From Pseudomonas reactans (lineage in GTDB: Bacteria; Pseudomonadota; Gammaproteobacteria; Pseudomonadales; Pseudomonadaceae), in assembly GCF_013385825.1 (NCBI RefSeq), contig NZ_JACAPG010000027.1, positions 62,253 through 126,252 of the forward strand: DNA of 64,000 nt, read 5' to 3'. Numbering within the stretch: the stretch's first letter is position 1; the number at the start of each line of letters is the position of its first letter. The position numbers and the translations under genes are program-made. Shown here piece by piece: positions 40,093 through 49,800 of the stretch. A model generated the notes under the pieces. It did not search any database. It was not told the origin of the DNA and saw only the letters and a program-made list of their open reading frames with translations.

Positions 40093-40914
40093 TCAGTGTT
40101 GTGGAATCAACAGCTCGCGCGTCCCATCGCTGTGCTCAATCACCTCACCCGGCAATTTCATGCGCTGGTCATCCAGGTAGCGGTAGTCCTTGCGCGCCGC
40201 TGCCAGTCGGTCGAGATCCAGCTCAACCGCGAATTGCCCCTCCTCACGCCCCGCTTCAAACAGCAGCGTGCCAAACGGGTCCACCAACGCACTGCCGCCG
40301 GCGAACACCAGGTCGCCATCGCCCGCTTCCACCCGGTTGACCATCAGCGCGAACGCCTGGTTTTCCTGGGCTCGGGCCATGATCGCGGTGCGGTGGGTTG
40401 GACCGTAGGGGTCCATGTTGCCGTTGGTGACAATCAGCAATTCGGCGCCCAATTGCGCCAGGGCGCGGGCAGTTTCAGGGAACTCGATGTCGTAGCAGAT
40501 CAACAGGCCGACCCGCAGACCGTTCCACACACAAGTGGGGTAACGGTCGCCAGGATTGAACACACCGCGCTCCAACGGCCACAGGTGGGTCTTGCGGTAC
40601 TTCAGGGCGATGCCTTCGGGGGTGATCAACAAGGTGGCGTTATAGAACTGGCCGCCATCATTTTCGGCGATGCCGATGACCACGGCGACGTTGCGAGCGC
40701 GGGCGGCCAGGATAATCGCCTGCACGGTGGGGCCATCCAGCGGTTCGGCGATGGCCGCGACGGTCTCGGATGTCGGGAAACCCGTCAGATGGGTTTCCGG
40801 GAATACGATCAGTTGCGTATCGTCGGCGCAGGCAGCAATTGCCGCCAAGGCGCGCTCAAGGTTGTAAGCTGTATCGTTATCACGACCGGCCAACTGGGCA
40901 AATTCGACCTTCAT
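40093..40914 (-). CDS. Carbon-nitrogen hydrolase (nitrilase superfamily)
   Basis: The 273-residue protein carries the Glu-Lys-Cys triad: Glu40 in VFPETHL, Lys in YRKTHLW near residue 110, and Cys in LLICYDIEFPE near 144. It belongs to the amidase branch of the nitrilase superfamily that hydrolyses C-N bonds. The start at 40914 gives MKVEFAQLAGRD. It is next to an amino-acid/amine permease and divergent from a LuxR regulator; the same three types are clustered in P. aeruginosa, so a shared role in uptake and breakdown of an amide or amine is likely but not proven. Confidence 0.9.
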   Translation of the reverse strand: MKVEFAQLAGRDNDTAYNLERALAAIAACADDTQLIVFPETHLTGFPTSETVAAIAEPLDGPTVQAIILAARARNVAVVIGIAENDGGQFYNATLLITPEGIALKYRKTHLWPLERGVFNPGDRYPTCVWNGLRVGLLICYDIEFPETARALAQLGAELLIVTNGNMDPYGPTHRTAIMARAQENQAFALMVNRVEAGDGDLVFAGGSALVDPFGTLLFEAGREEGQFAVELDLDRLAAARKDYRYLDDQRMKLPGEVIEHSDGTRELLIPQH

Positions 40915-41007
40915 GGGTATTCCTTGTTCTTTAGCTGTGCCGCAGTATGCGCAGCCACAACCCACCAGGGAATCACGCGGCGGGGGTAACCCGATAGGGG
41001 TAGATCG

Positions 41008-41769
41008 ATGACCATGTCGCTGCAAGACATCGCCTGGCACCGTGCGGTGGGGCAAATGATAGACGCGCTGGACCAGCCTAACTTCTGGACCCAGCTTGTC
41101 CGATTGCTGGACCAGTACGTGCCGTCCGACAGTTGGGTGGCACTGTTGTTCAGCAGCGAACACCGCCCGCTGGTGTTCGCCGAATGCCCAGGGGCCGACG
41201 GCACGCCGGACCACCTGTTCCAGGACTACCTCAACGGCCTGTACCTGCTAGACCCCTTCTACATCGCTAGCCGCGAACACGCGCGCACCGGGCTTTTGCG
41301 CCTGGCCGAAGTCGCGCCGGAGCACTTCGAACTCACCGAGTACTACCAGCGCTACTTCCGCCTGAACGTGGTCGCCGATGAAATTCAGTTCAATTGCCAC
41401 CTGCCAGATGGGCGTACCCTGTGCCTGTCGCTGGGCTCGAAGCAACGCTTTGACCCGCAGCAGATCGCTCTGCTGTCGCTGATCCAACCCTGGGTATTGA
41501 GCCTGCTGCGCCAACGCCTGCCCCATGAACTGAGCCAGGTCAGCACCCCGCAACCGATCCAGAATGATGACTGGGGCGCGCAACTCACTGCCCGCGAACT
41601 GGATGTGGGCCGCTTGATGCTCAGCGGTTGCTCCAGCAAGGAAATCGCTCGTAAGCTGGAAATCTCTGTTGAAACCGTGAAAGTCCATAAGAAACACATC
41701 TACAGCAAGCTAGGGATCAAATCCCAGTCAGAGCTGTTCTCGATCTTTCTACAGGCGCAAAACGCCTAG
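41008..41769 (+). CDS. LuxR-family transcriptional regulator
   Basis: The 253-residue regulator has a C-terminal LuxR helix-turn-helix (LTARELDVGRLMLSGCSSKE then ETVKVHKKHIYSKL) and an N-terminal domain of about 180 residues without obvious receiver or autoinducer-binding residues. It probably binds a small ligand. It is divergent from the nitrilase gene, which it may control. Starts at 41008 or 41014 are both possible. Confidence 0.9.
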   Translation: MTMSLQDIAWHRAVGQMIDALDQPNFWTQLVRLLDQYVPSDSWVALLFSSEHRPLVFAECPGADGTPDHLFQDYLNGLYLLDPFYIASREHARTGLLRLAEVAPEHFELTEYYQRYFRLNVVADEIQFNCHLPDGRTLCLSLGSKQRFDPQQIALLSLIQPWVLSLLRQRLPHELSQVSTPQPIQNDDWGAQLTARELDVGRLMLSGCSSKEIARKLEISVETVKVHKKHIYSKLGIKSQSELFSIFLQAQNA

Positions 41770-41797
41770 CCGATGAGTCCGAACCAAGGAAAACCGT

Positions 41798-43417
41798 ATG
41801 AGCCTGTCGTTATTAAGCCGTTACGCCTTCTTTGCCGTGTGCGTCATTTTCACCCTCGCCAGCCTCCCCTTCATCGAACACGAATGGCTGTGGCCGATCA
41901 CCCTGGTCACGGGCGTATTGAGTCTGATCGGTATTTTCGACCTGCTGCAAAGCCCGCACGCCGTGCGCCGCAACTACCCGATCCTGGGCAATATCCGTTA
42001 CCTGGTGGAAGCCATCCGCCCGGAAATCCGCCAGTACCTGCTGGAGTCCGACAGCGATGCCCTGCCCTTCTCCCGGGCCCAGCGTTCACTGGTGTATTCG
42101 CGCGCCAAGAATGAGACTGCCGACAAACCCTTCGGCACCCTGATCGACGTGTACCAGTCGGGCTTCGAATTCATCGGCCACTCCATGCGTCCGGCGCCGC
42201 TCAGCGACCCAAGCGCATTTCGTGTGATGGTCGGCGGCCCGCAATGCACGCAGCCGTACTCGGCATCGGTGTTCAATATTTCGGCGATGAGCTTTGGCTC
42301 ATTGAGCGCCAACGCGATTCGCGCGTTGAACCAAGGCGCCAAACTGGGCAACTTCGCCCACGACACCGGAGAAGGCAGCATCAGCCCCTATCACCGCGAA
42401 AACGGCGGCGACCTGACCTGGGAACTGGGCAGCGGCTACTTCGGTTGTCGCACCAGCGACGGCCGCTTCGACCCGGAACGTTTCGCCGTGCAGGCGCAGA
42501 ACCCGCAAGTGCGCATGATCGAAATCAAGATGAGCCAGGGTGCCAAACCCGGCCATGGCGGGATCCTGCCAAAACACAAAGTCACCCAGGAAATCGCCGA
42601 CACCCGCGGCATCCTGATGGGTGAGGACTGCATCTCGCCGTCGCGCCACAGTGCGTTTTCCACACCGATCGAATTGATGCAGTTCATTGCCCAACTGCGT
42701 GAGCTGTCCGGCGGCAAACCGGTGGGTTTCAAGTTTTGCTTGGGTCACCCTTGGGAATTCATGGGCATCGCCAAGGCCATGCTCGAAACCGGCATCCTCC
42801 CGGACTTTATCGTGGTGGACGGCAAGGAAGGCGGCACCGGCGCAGCCCCTGTGGAGTTTACCGACCATATCGGCGTGCCACTGCGCGAAGGCCTGCTGTT
42901 TGTGCACAACACCCTGGTGGGCCTGAACCTGCGCGACAAGATCAAGCTCGGCGCCAGCGGCAAGATCGTCAGCGCATTCGATATCGCCAGCGTGCTGGCC
43001 ATCGGCGCCGACTGGGCCAACTCGGCGCGGGGCTTTATGTTTGCCATCGGGTGCATTCAGTCCCAGAGTTGCCATACCAACAAATGCCCGACTGGCGTGG
43101 CCACCCAGGATCCACTGCGCCAACGTGCGCTAGTAGTGCCGGACAAAGCCCAGCGCGTGTTCAACTTCCACCGCAACACCCTCAAGGCCTTGGCCGAGAT
43201 GCTCGCCGCTGCCGGCCTGGATCACCCATCGCAGCTATCGGCCAAGCATTTGGTGCGGCGTATGTCGGCGACGGAGATCAAACTGTTTTCGCAGTTGCAT
43301 GTGTTCCTCAAACCCGGCGAATTGCTCACCGGCGAGGTGAATGGCGAGTTCTATTCGCGTATGTGGCAGATGGCACGGGCGGATAGTTTTGAACCCCATG
43401 AAGTGGCTGCCGCCTGA
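41798..43417 (+). CDS. FMN-binding glutamate-synthase-like oxidoreductase
   Basis: The 539-residue protein has two N-terminal transmembrane helices (about 6-24 and 28-48) and then the central FMN/iron-sulfur TIM barrel of glutamate synthase: ISAMSFGSLSANAIRALNQGA, the substrate loop VVDGKEGGTGAAP, and a cysteine cluster CIQSQSCHTNKCPTG for a [3Fe-4S] centre. It lacks the amidotransferase domain and the FAD-binding small subunit. Related proteins (YerD type) have no confirmed reaction; one possibility is a membrane-associated oxidoreductase. Confidence 0.92.
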   Translation: MSLSLLSRYAFFAVCVIFTLASLPFIEHEWLWPITLVTGVLSLIGIFDLLQSPHAVRRNYPILGNIRYLVEAIRPEIRQYLLESDSDALPFSRAQRSLVYSRAKNETADKPFGTLIDVYQSGFEFIGHSMRPAPLSDPSAFRVMVGGPQCTQPYSASVFNISAMSFGSLSANAIRALNQGAKLGNFAHDTGEGSISPYHRENGGDLTWELGSGYFGCRTSDGRFDPERFAVQAQNPQVRMIEIKMSQGAKPGHGGILPKHKVTQEIADTRGILMGEDCISPSRHSAFSTPIELMQFIAQLRELSGGKPVGFKFCLGHPWEFMGIAKAMLETGILPDFIVVDGKEGGTGAAPVEFTDHIGVPLREGLLFVHNTLVGLNLRDKIKLGASGKIVSAFDIASVLAIGADWANSARGFMFAIGCIQSQSCHTNKCPTGVATQDPLRQRALVVPDKAQRVFNFHRNTLKALAEMLAAAGLDHPSQLSAKHLVRRMSATEIKLFSQLHVFLKPGELLTGEVNGEFYSRMWQMARADSFEPHEVAAA

Positions 43418-43482
43418 GAAATAAACAAACCCTACCTGCTGAACCGGACCACCGACGGCATCGTTGAAACAAGGAGATTCAC

Positions 43483-43779
43483 ATGCCGTTACTGGACTTC
43501 GCCGCCATCGCCGAACAACTGCCCGACACTTGGAAATCAACGCGCCTGGGCCAGGTTGGCCCGGCGCGGATCAAGGTGCTGCGCATGGATGAGCAGGCGT
43601 ATGTGGAGGAAACCCATGATTACAACGAAGGGTTGCTGGTGATCAGCGGGTGTCTGTACTTGTCACTGGACGGCGAACAGATCAAGGTCGGCACCGGCCA
43701 GATGTATCTGGTAGAAGCCGGCACTGCCCATGCCGTGCTTGCAGGCAGCCATGGCACTTTGGTTATCCTGGATGTCTAG
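43483..43779 (+). CDS. Cupin domain protein
   Basis: This 98-residue single-domain cupin contains the first motif variant ETHDYNEGLLVISGCLYLSL (residues about 44-63) and the second motif QMYLVEAGTAHAVLAG (about 73-88). Metal ligands His45, Glu50 and His84 appear present. It is short and has no partner domain, so function is unknown. It lies 65 bases after the FMN oxidoreductase gene, preceded by AAGGAG, and may be co-transcribed with it. Confidence 0.85.
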   Translation: MPLLDFAAIAEQLPDTWKSTRLGQVGPARIKVLRMDEQAYVEETHDYNEGLLVISGCLYLSLDGEQIKVGTGQMYLVEAGTAHAVLAGSHGTLVILDV

Positions 43780-43911
43780 AGACATTCAGTAATACCCAAG
43801 CTTTGCAATTGATTACAAATACCGCCAACCTGCGCCCGCCCGACGTGCGGCGTACGACAACACCCGCGTTCGCCTGTCATTACTAAACCTTTCGTACAAG
43901 AGCCCGCTGCC

Positions 43912-45042
43912 ATGCTGAACGGACGCGACCCACGCATCGATTTTTTTCGGGGCCTGGCGTTGATCTTCATTTTCTGGGATCACGTCCCCCACAACCCCCT
44001 CGGCCAGATCACCCTGCGCAACATCGGATTCAGCGATGCGGCGGAGGTGTTTGTGTTCCTCGCCGGTTACGCCGCCGTACTGGCCTACGGCAAGATCCTG
44101 CAGCGCGACGGCTACTGGATTGCCTCACTGAAAATCCTGCGTCGTACCTGGGTGTTGTACGTGGTGCATATCTTCTTGCTGGCGATGCTGATGGGCATCG
44201 TGTTCTTCGCCAACAGCCATGTCGAAACCCGCGACCTTGTCGAGGAGATGGGACTGACGCACTTCGTTACCCATCCGCAACAGGCCCTGACAGATGAGTT
44301 GCTGCTGCGCTTCAAGCCCAACCTGATGGACCCGTTGCCGCTGTACATTGTGCTGTTGGGCGGTTTGCCGCTGGTGTTGCCACTGATGCTGCGCAAGACC
44401 TGGATGGTAGTGGTCGGGTCAGCAACGATTTACCTGTTGGCCCCCTGGATGGGCTGGAACTTAAGGGCCATTGCCGATGGCGTGTGGTACTTCAACCCGG
44501 TCACCTGGCAATTTTTGTTTGTGCTGGGCGGCGCGGCGGCTATCCATGCGGGGAAGACACGTCCTGTGGACACCCGCCCGCTCCTGCACCGCCCCCTGTT
44601 CGTGGCGGCGGCCCTGTACGTGATGGTCGCGGGGATCCTGACGCTATCGTGGCGCTGGCCCGAGGTGCATGACGCTTGGATGCCCGCGCAGCTCAGCGAC
44701 TTGCTCTACCCCATCAGCAAGACTGACCTGTCACCCGTGCGCCTGCTGCACTTTCTCGCGTTGGCCTATGTGACGGCGAAGTTGCTGCCGAGCCGTGCGT
44801 GGACCGAAAACGGGTTGGCGCAGCACACCTGTCGCATGGGCCGTTACTCGCTGGAAGTGTTTTGCCTTGGCGTGGTGCTCGCGCCACTCGCGGACATGAT
44901 CAATGCCTTGGCAGGCGATGCATTCGCCATGCAAATACTGACGGCAGTTGCTGGCGCGGCATTGATGGTGATGCTGGCTGTGTGGCTGGAATTCAACAAA
45001 CGACTGGATCAGTCGCTCAAATTGGCGGCACAGCCGCAGTAG
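43912..45042 (+). CDS. OpgC family membrane acyltransferase
   Basis: The 376-residue polytopic membrane protein of the OpgC family starts with the typical stretch GRDPRIDFFRGLALIFIFWDHVPHN and has about ten transmembrane helices. OpgC proteins succinylate osmoregulated periplasmic glucans. No opgG/opgH genes are adjacent, so this is a solitary paralogue and its acceptor is uncertain. The start has no strong ribosome-binding site, but the protein's beginning matches the family. Confidence 0.88.
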   Translation: MLNGRDPRIDFFRGLALIFIFWDHVPHNPLGQITLRNIGFSDAAEVFVFLAGYAAVLAYGKILQRDGYWIASLKILRRTWVLYVVHIFLLAMLMGIVFFANSHVETRDLVEEMGLTHFVTHPQQALTDELLLRFKPNLMDPLPLYIVLLGGLPLVLPLMLRKTWMVVVGSATIYLLAPWMGWNLRAIADGVWYFNPVTWQFLFVLGGAAAIHAGKTRPVDTRPLLHRPLFVAAALYVMVAGILTLSWRWPEVHDAWMPAQLSDLLYPISKTDLSPVRLLHFLALAYVTAKLLPSRAWTENGLAQHTCRMGRYSLEVFCLGVVLAPLADMINALAGDAFAMQILTAVAGAALMVMLAVWLEFNKRLDQSLKLAAQPQ

Positions 45043-45046
45043 GCGT

Positions 45047-45072
45047 ATGGCCCGTTGCGCGCAACGGGCCAT
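45047..45072. terminator. Convergent terminator between OpgC and permease genes
   Basis: ATGGCCCGTTGC and GCAACGGGCCAT form a perfect 12-bp palindromic stem around two bases, starting five bases after the OpgC stop. The permease gene ends on the other side at 45081. There is no long T-run, but the position between two converging stops suggests a shared terminator. Confidence 0.65.
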
Positions 45073-45080
45073 TCCCAGTA

Positions 45081-46499
45081 TCAGGCCGAACGCGCCGAAG
45101 GCGAGGCCAGGTGGGTGGGTTGCAGCTTGAACACGTAGAACAACACCGTCAGCAGCACCAGGAATGCCGGCCCCACATACAGCGCCACTCGGGTATCCGG
45201 GAAGTACGCCATCAGGCCAACTACCAGCACCAGGAATGCCAGCGCCAGGTAGGAGCTGACCGGGAACAACCACATGCGGTACTTGAGCCCTGCCCGTTCT
45301 GCCGGGCTCAGGCCCTTACGGAACTTGAGCTGGGCCAGCAGGATCATCAGCCAAGTCCAGATTGCGCCGAAGGTGGCGATCGACGTCACCCAGACGAAGA
45401 CTTTCTCCGGGACCAAGTAGTTGAGCAACACACCCAGCAGCAACGCGAAGATCGACAGCAGCAGAGCCTTGCGCGGCACGCCGTTGCTGGAGGTCTTGGC
45501 GAACGTGGCCGGTGCCTGACCGTTCTGCGCCAGGCTGTAGAGCATGCGCCCGGTGCTGAAGATGCCGCCGTTGCAGGACGACAGCGCCGCCGTGATCACC
45601 ACAAAGTTGATGATACCGGCGGCGGTCTTGATGCCCAGGCGCTCGAAGGTCATCACGAACGGGCTGCCCTGGGTGCCGATTTCATTCCATGGGTAGATCG
45701 ACAGGATCACGAACAACGCGCCCACGTAGAACAGCAGGATGCGCCAGAACACCGAGCCGATGGCGCTCGGAATGGTCTTCTGCGGGTTCTTCGCTTCACC
45801 GGCCGTGAGGCCGATCATCTCCACGCCCAGGTAGGCGAACATCACCATTTGCAGGGACATCAACACGCCTTGTACGCCGTTGGGCATAAAGCCGCCGTGA
45901 GCCCACAGGTTGGAGATACCCAGCGCCACGCCATCATTCCCAAAGCCGAACGCAATAATGCCGACGCCGCCGATCACCATCGCAATGATGGTGACGATCT
46001 TGATCAGCGCAAACCAGAACTCGAACTCACCGAAGGCCTTGACCGCTATCAGGTTGATGCTGCCCATGCTGATCAAGGCCGCCAGGGCCCAGATCCAGCG
46101 CGGCGTGTCGGGAAACCACACGCCCATGTACACGGCCACGGCGGTGATTTCCGCGACGCAGGTCACCAGCCACAGGAACCAGTAGTTCCAACCGGTGAGA
46201 AAGCCCGCCAACGGGCCGAGGTAATCCTGGGCGTAACGGCTGAACGAACCGGCGACGGGGTTGTGTACCGCCATTTCGCCGAGGGCGCGCATGATCACCA
46301 GGATCGCCAGGCCGCCAATGATGTAGGACAGCATGATCGCCGGGCCGGCCATTTCAATGGCCTTGGCCGAGCCAAGGAACAGGCCGACACCGATGCAGGC
46401 GCCGAGGGCCATCAGGCGAATATGCCGTTCACCCAGTTCACGTTTCAGCGGGCCGCCTTGAGCGGTCTCGCCATGGGGCAGGTGGTTGCCAACTGGCAT
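45081..46499 (-). CDS. Amino-acid permease (AAT/APC family)
   Basis: The 472-residue, 12-helix permease has the AAT signature GERHIRLMALGACIGVGLFLG in helix 1 and GGFMPNGVQGVLMSLQMVMF (the segment before helix 6) with GEAKNPQKTIPSAI after it. It resembles ProY, AnsP and GABA permeases; the substrate cannot be fixed. The start at 46499 gives MPVGNHLPHGET; a longer frame to 46553 has weaker support. The 313 bases between this gene and the giant gene hold no gene, but contain two 11-base direct copies of CAATAAACGGC (46666 and 46751). Confidence 0.9.
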   Translation of the reverse strand: MPVGNHLPHGETAQGGPLKRELGERHIRLMALGACIGVGLFLGSAKAIEMAGPAIMLSYIIGGLAILVIMRALGEMAVHNPVAGSFSRYAQDYLGPLAGFLTGWNYWFLWLVTCVAEITAVAVYMGVWFPDTPRWIWALAALISMGSINLIAVKAFGEFEFWFALIKIVTIIAMVIGGVGIIAFGFGNDGVALGISNLWAHGGFMPNGVQGVLMSLQMVMFAYLGVEMIGLTAGEAKNPQKTIPSAIGSVFWRILLFYVGALFVILSIYPWNEIGTQGSPFVMTFERLGIKTAAGIINFVVITAALSSCNGGIFSTGRMLYSLAQNGQAPATFAKTSSNGVPRKALLLSIFALLLGVLLNYLVPEKVFVWVTSIATFGAIWTWLMILLAQLKFRKGLSPAERAGLKYRMWLFPVSSYLALAFLVLVVGLMAYFPDTRVALYVGPAFLVLLTVLFYVFKLQPTHLASPSARSA

Positions 46500-46812
46500 A
46501 GGGGTACAACCTCGTCTTGTTATTGGATTGAGCCACTGGGTGCCGGAGGTCATGACGGGTCGGCCATGACGCCTTCACACCGGACTCGCCTCATGGGCCA
46601 GCCCGTCTGGCGAGGCCAGATCAGCGGGGGTGCAGTATAAAAAGCCCAACCCAGGGATTTTCACTCAATAAACGGCAAGATTCAGCGAGAAGTCTCGGTA
46701 AAAGCCCCTTTTGCGGAGGCGCTTTACCTAGACAGCGTAGGAATCGTCGCCAATAAACGGCGCCGAGTATTGCACAGCGAGGGTGCAGCGTCATTGCACT
46801 GGCCGACACGAC

Positions 46813-49800
46813 TCACCACCACCCTTGCCACGATGTTGCGTCGAAGAACAGGCGCCTGGCCATGCGCAGGTTGATCTCACTGCGATAGATTGCCAGGTTG
46901 GGTTGTGCCCGCCCACTCTGCCCAGCCTGGATAAGCGCGTTGGCCTGCTCCTGTGCCCTGGCCTGGGCTTGCTTGCCCAGGCGATGTTGTTCCGGCGTTT
47001 TGAGGTGGGCGGCGGTGAAGTGGTCATTGAACGCTTTGGCGCTTTCATAGTGAAAATGGGCGTAGCACAACGGCTGATGGTCATGGGTGTCGAACACCCC
47101 GTAGACCTGCAAGAAATCATTGCGCCTGCCCTTCAGAGGCACCCGCTCATCCATTCGATAAATCTGCACCTCTTGCTGACTGAACAGAAAATCGACGCCC
47201 CCCTGAGTCGGTGGGCGAGACTTGACGGCCGTGACACGCGCCTGCAAGCCCTGTTCGGCCAACCGGCTGGCCGCAGCGGTCAACGCATGCGCCCGGGTTT
47301 GCGCCTTGGCGCGTTGGGTCGCGGCCAGTTGAGAAACGTCGTCCTGCAACAGACGTTGATTAATCGCCTGGGCGCACTCACGCAACGTGCTGGCCTGCTG
47401 GTCGAGAATATCCTGCAGGGATTGCGGTTCGTTTGCCGTCGGCGCTTGCTTGAGCACCTTGCTGATAGACGGTTCCACTTGCTCGAGCAACTTTTGCCCC
47501 TGCTCCAGCAAGTGGTTCAACTTGGGCCCGGCGACCGGACGTGCAACCGGCGCCGTGACCTGTTCCCACATGCCATCCGCAGCCTGGGTAAAGGAGGCCA
47601 ATACCTGCTGGTTTTCATCTTTGAGTTCAGCGACCTCCTGAGGCGACTCCGCCGAGGGTTCTTTGATCGTGGTCACCAGCATGTCTTGGTTGCGTATGCG
47701 GATGATTTTCTTGGCTGGTCTGATGCGTGTCGGTGGGGGCGGTGGTGTAGGCGTGCGGATGGCGGAAAGCAGGTCGGTCAAGTGCAACTCAGCTTCATAG
47801 TGCATGCGGTTCAGCAACTGCTGGAGTTTCTCCACATACGGCGCATGGAAGTATTCCGGCCGCATTTCCCGCCAGTACTCCAGGCTGTCGCTGGTCTCGC
47901 CGTAGATCTGATTGATGTTCTCCACCAACTCGATGCGCTCGGCATCGGTGGCAAACGTCAAGCTTTCCAGCGATGTATGAGACCGTATCGCCCAGCGCGC
48001 CCGTTCCACCAACTTGTTGACGTCCTGCAAAAAAACCTCGTCGATCGCGGTGTGGCTGCTATCAAGTGACAGCGCCCACAAATTGGTCAGCTGCAAAGAG
48101 TGCAAATCCATGAGCGAGGGTTGGTTGTCGGTACCTGGGCTCAGCAGCGCGGCCCGGTCCCGACCAAAGCGTGGCACCTCCCGCAGTTCTTGCAGGTGCC
48201 TGTCCTGCATGGCGCGCCAGCGAAGGGCGTCGTCGTTGATCTCGGCCAATTGACGTAAGCCCTCGACAATCTCCATTTCATCCCGGTGCTGGTCCGGCGT
48301 CCTTGTCGCGTTGTCCTCCACGGCCTCCGCACGATCAAGGGCGGGCCTGAGTGCGTTATTGATGCGCATCGTCTGGAGACGCATCTGCGCGCTGAGCAAC
48401 TGCTCGGTCAGAATCAGGTTTTCCAGGGTCGAGCACAATTCCTGTTCATAGCCACGCCGCGGCCCCTTGGTTCGAAGCTGCTTGAGTACCTGGACCTCCA
48501 GCAACACGCTCTCGTGTTTGCGCTTGAGTTCTTGTACGAAGCGATCGTGCACCGTTTTACGCTGCGCCTCACTCATCTGTGAGTTACCGAGTACGCCATG
48601 CGCGACGTTTATGGCTTTATCAGCGCTCTCGATCTGCTCACGAAGGCTGGCCAAGTCGGCCTCCAGGCGTGGCACGTTGTCGTTATCGGCGCGCTGGCGC
48701 TCGGCGATGACCTCGTCGGCGTTGCCACCGGCCAGGCGCAGGCGCAGGTCAATGTCCCAATACGCGTCGTCCACGCGCTTGAGCCACGGCCCCAACGTCT
48801 CGCCATCGGCGCTGACCACGCGCACGCTGCCTTGGCGCACTTGCACCCGATAACGCCGACCGCGCACCTGGGCCTGCCACTGTGTACCGTCGCGAAACAG
48901 CCCCTTGAGCGCCCCGCCCGTCTCCAGTACACCCTTGACCGCTCCCGACCCAAGGCTCATGGCTTCCAGACGCGCCTGCAAGGTCGGGTGCAACACGTCT
49001 GCGCCATCGAACCAACCGCTCGGTTGGGTATTCTTCACCACCCGGGTACTGGGCTCCACGCGTTTAGGCGCGTTCGGCAATCCAGGCTCATAGGCAGGAT
49101 GCTCCGGCACATGGCGTGGCAGCGCGTCGGCAGGGGTCATATGCGCCGCCAACACCGTCACCAGATTGAACAGCAGGTCGGCAGTCGCCTGGCGCTTGTC
49201 CGCCGGATCGCCCTCAACCTGGGCTTGCGTGTCCTGCTGCAAACTCGCCATCAATTGAAACAGCCAACCGGCCAGACCCGCCGGGCCCGAGAGCATTGGC
49301 AGCACCTCACCAAACAGTAACCAGCCACCGGCCTTCAAGGTGGCCCAACGCGCCTGGGCATTGGACACCGATTGCGCATCAGCCAACGTCACCAGCGCCT
49401 GGACAGTGCCCACGAACACATGATGCAACGGGTCGCCAGCCACGAGTTGCTGACTCAACTGCGCCGGTTCCGGTCGGGGCGGCGGAGTAAATTCGTCACC
49501 CGGCAATGCGTGCTCAATGTGCGGTTCTGCAAAGCCGCCATTGGCATATACATGGCGGCGCGCCGGGGCGATCCAGTCCAGGACCGAGTCATGCAACGGG
49601 CCCGCCACCTTGATCGCGGCAAACAACGCCTCCAGCGAGGGATACTCGCACAGTACCGGTTGCAGCAACGGCCGATACAACAGATGCGGCCCACCCTCGC
49701 CCGCTGCCGGGCCGATGATGTACATATTGACCACCCCATCGACGCTATCGCCCGGTCTGGCTTTAAACGCCAACGGGCAGAGTGCCGCCGCCTGGCCATC

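Noticed and set aside
46500..46812. Possible riboswitch or leader upstream of the amino-acid permease
   Set aside because: Only short imperfect hairpins and an 11-base direct repeat are visible; no conserved riboswitch core or T-box element could be recognised.
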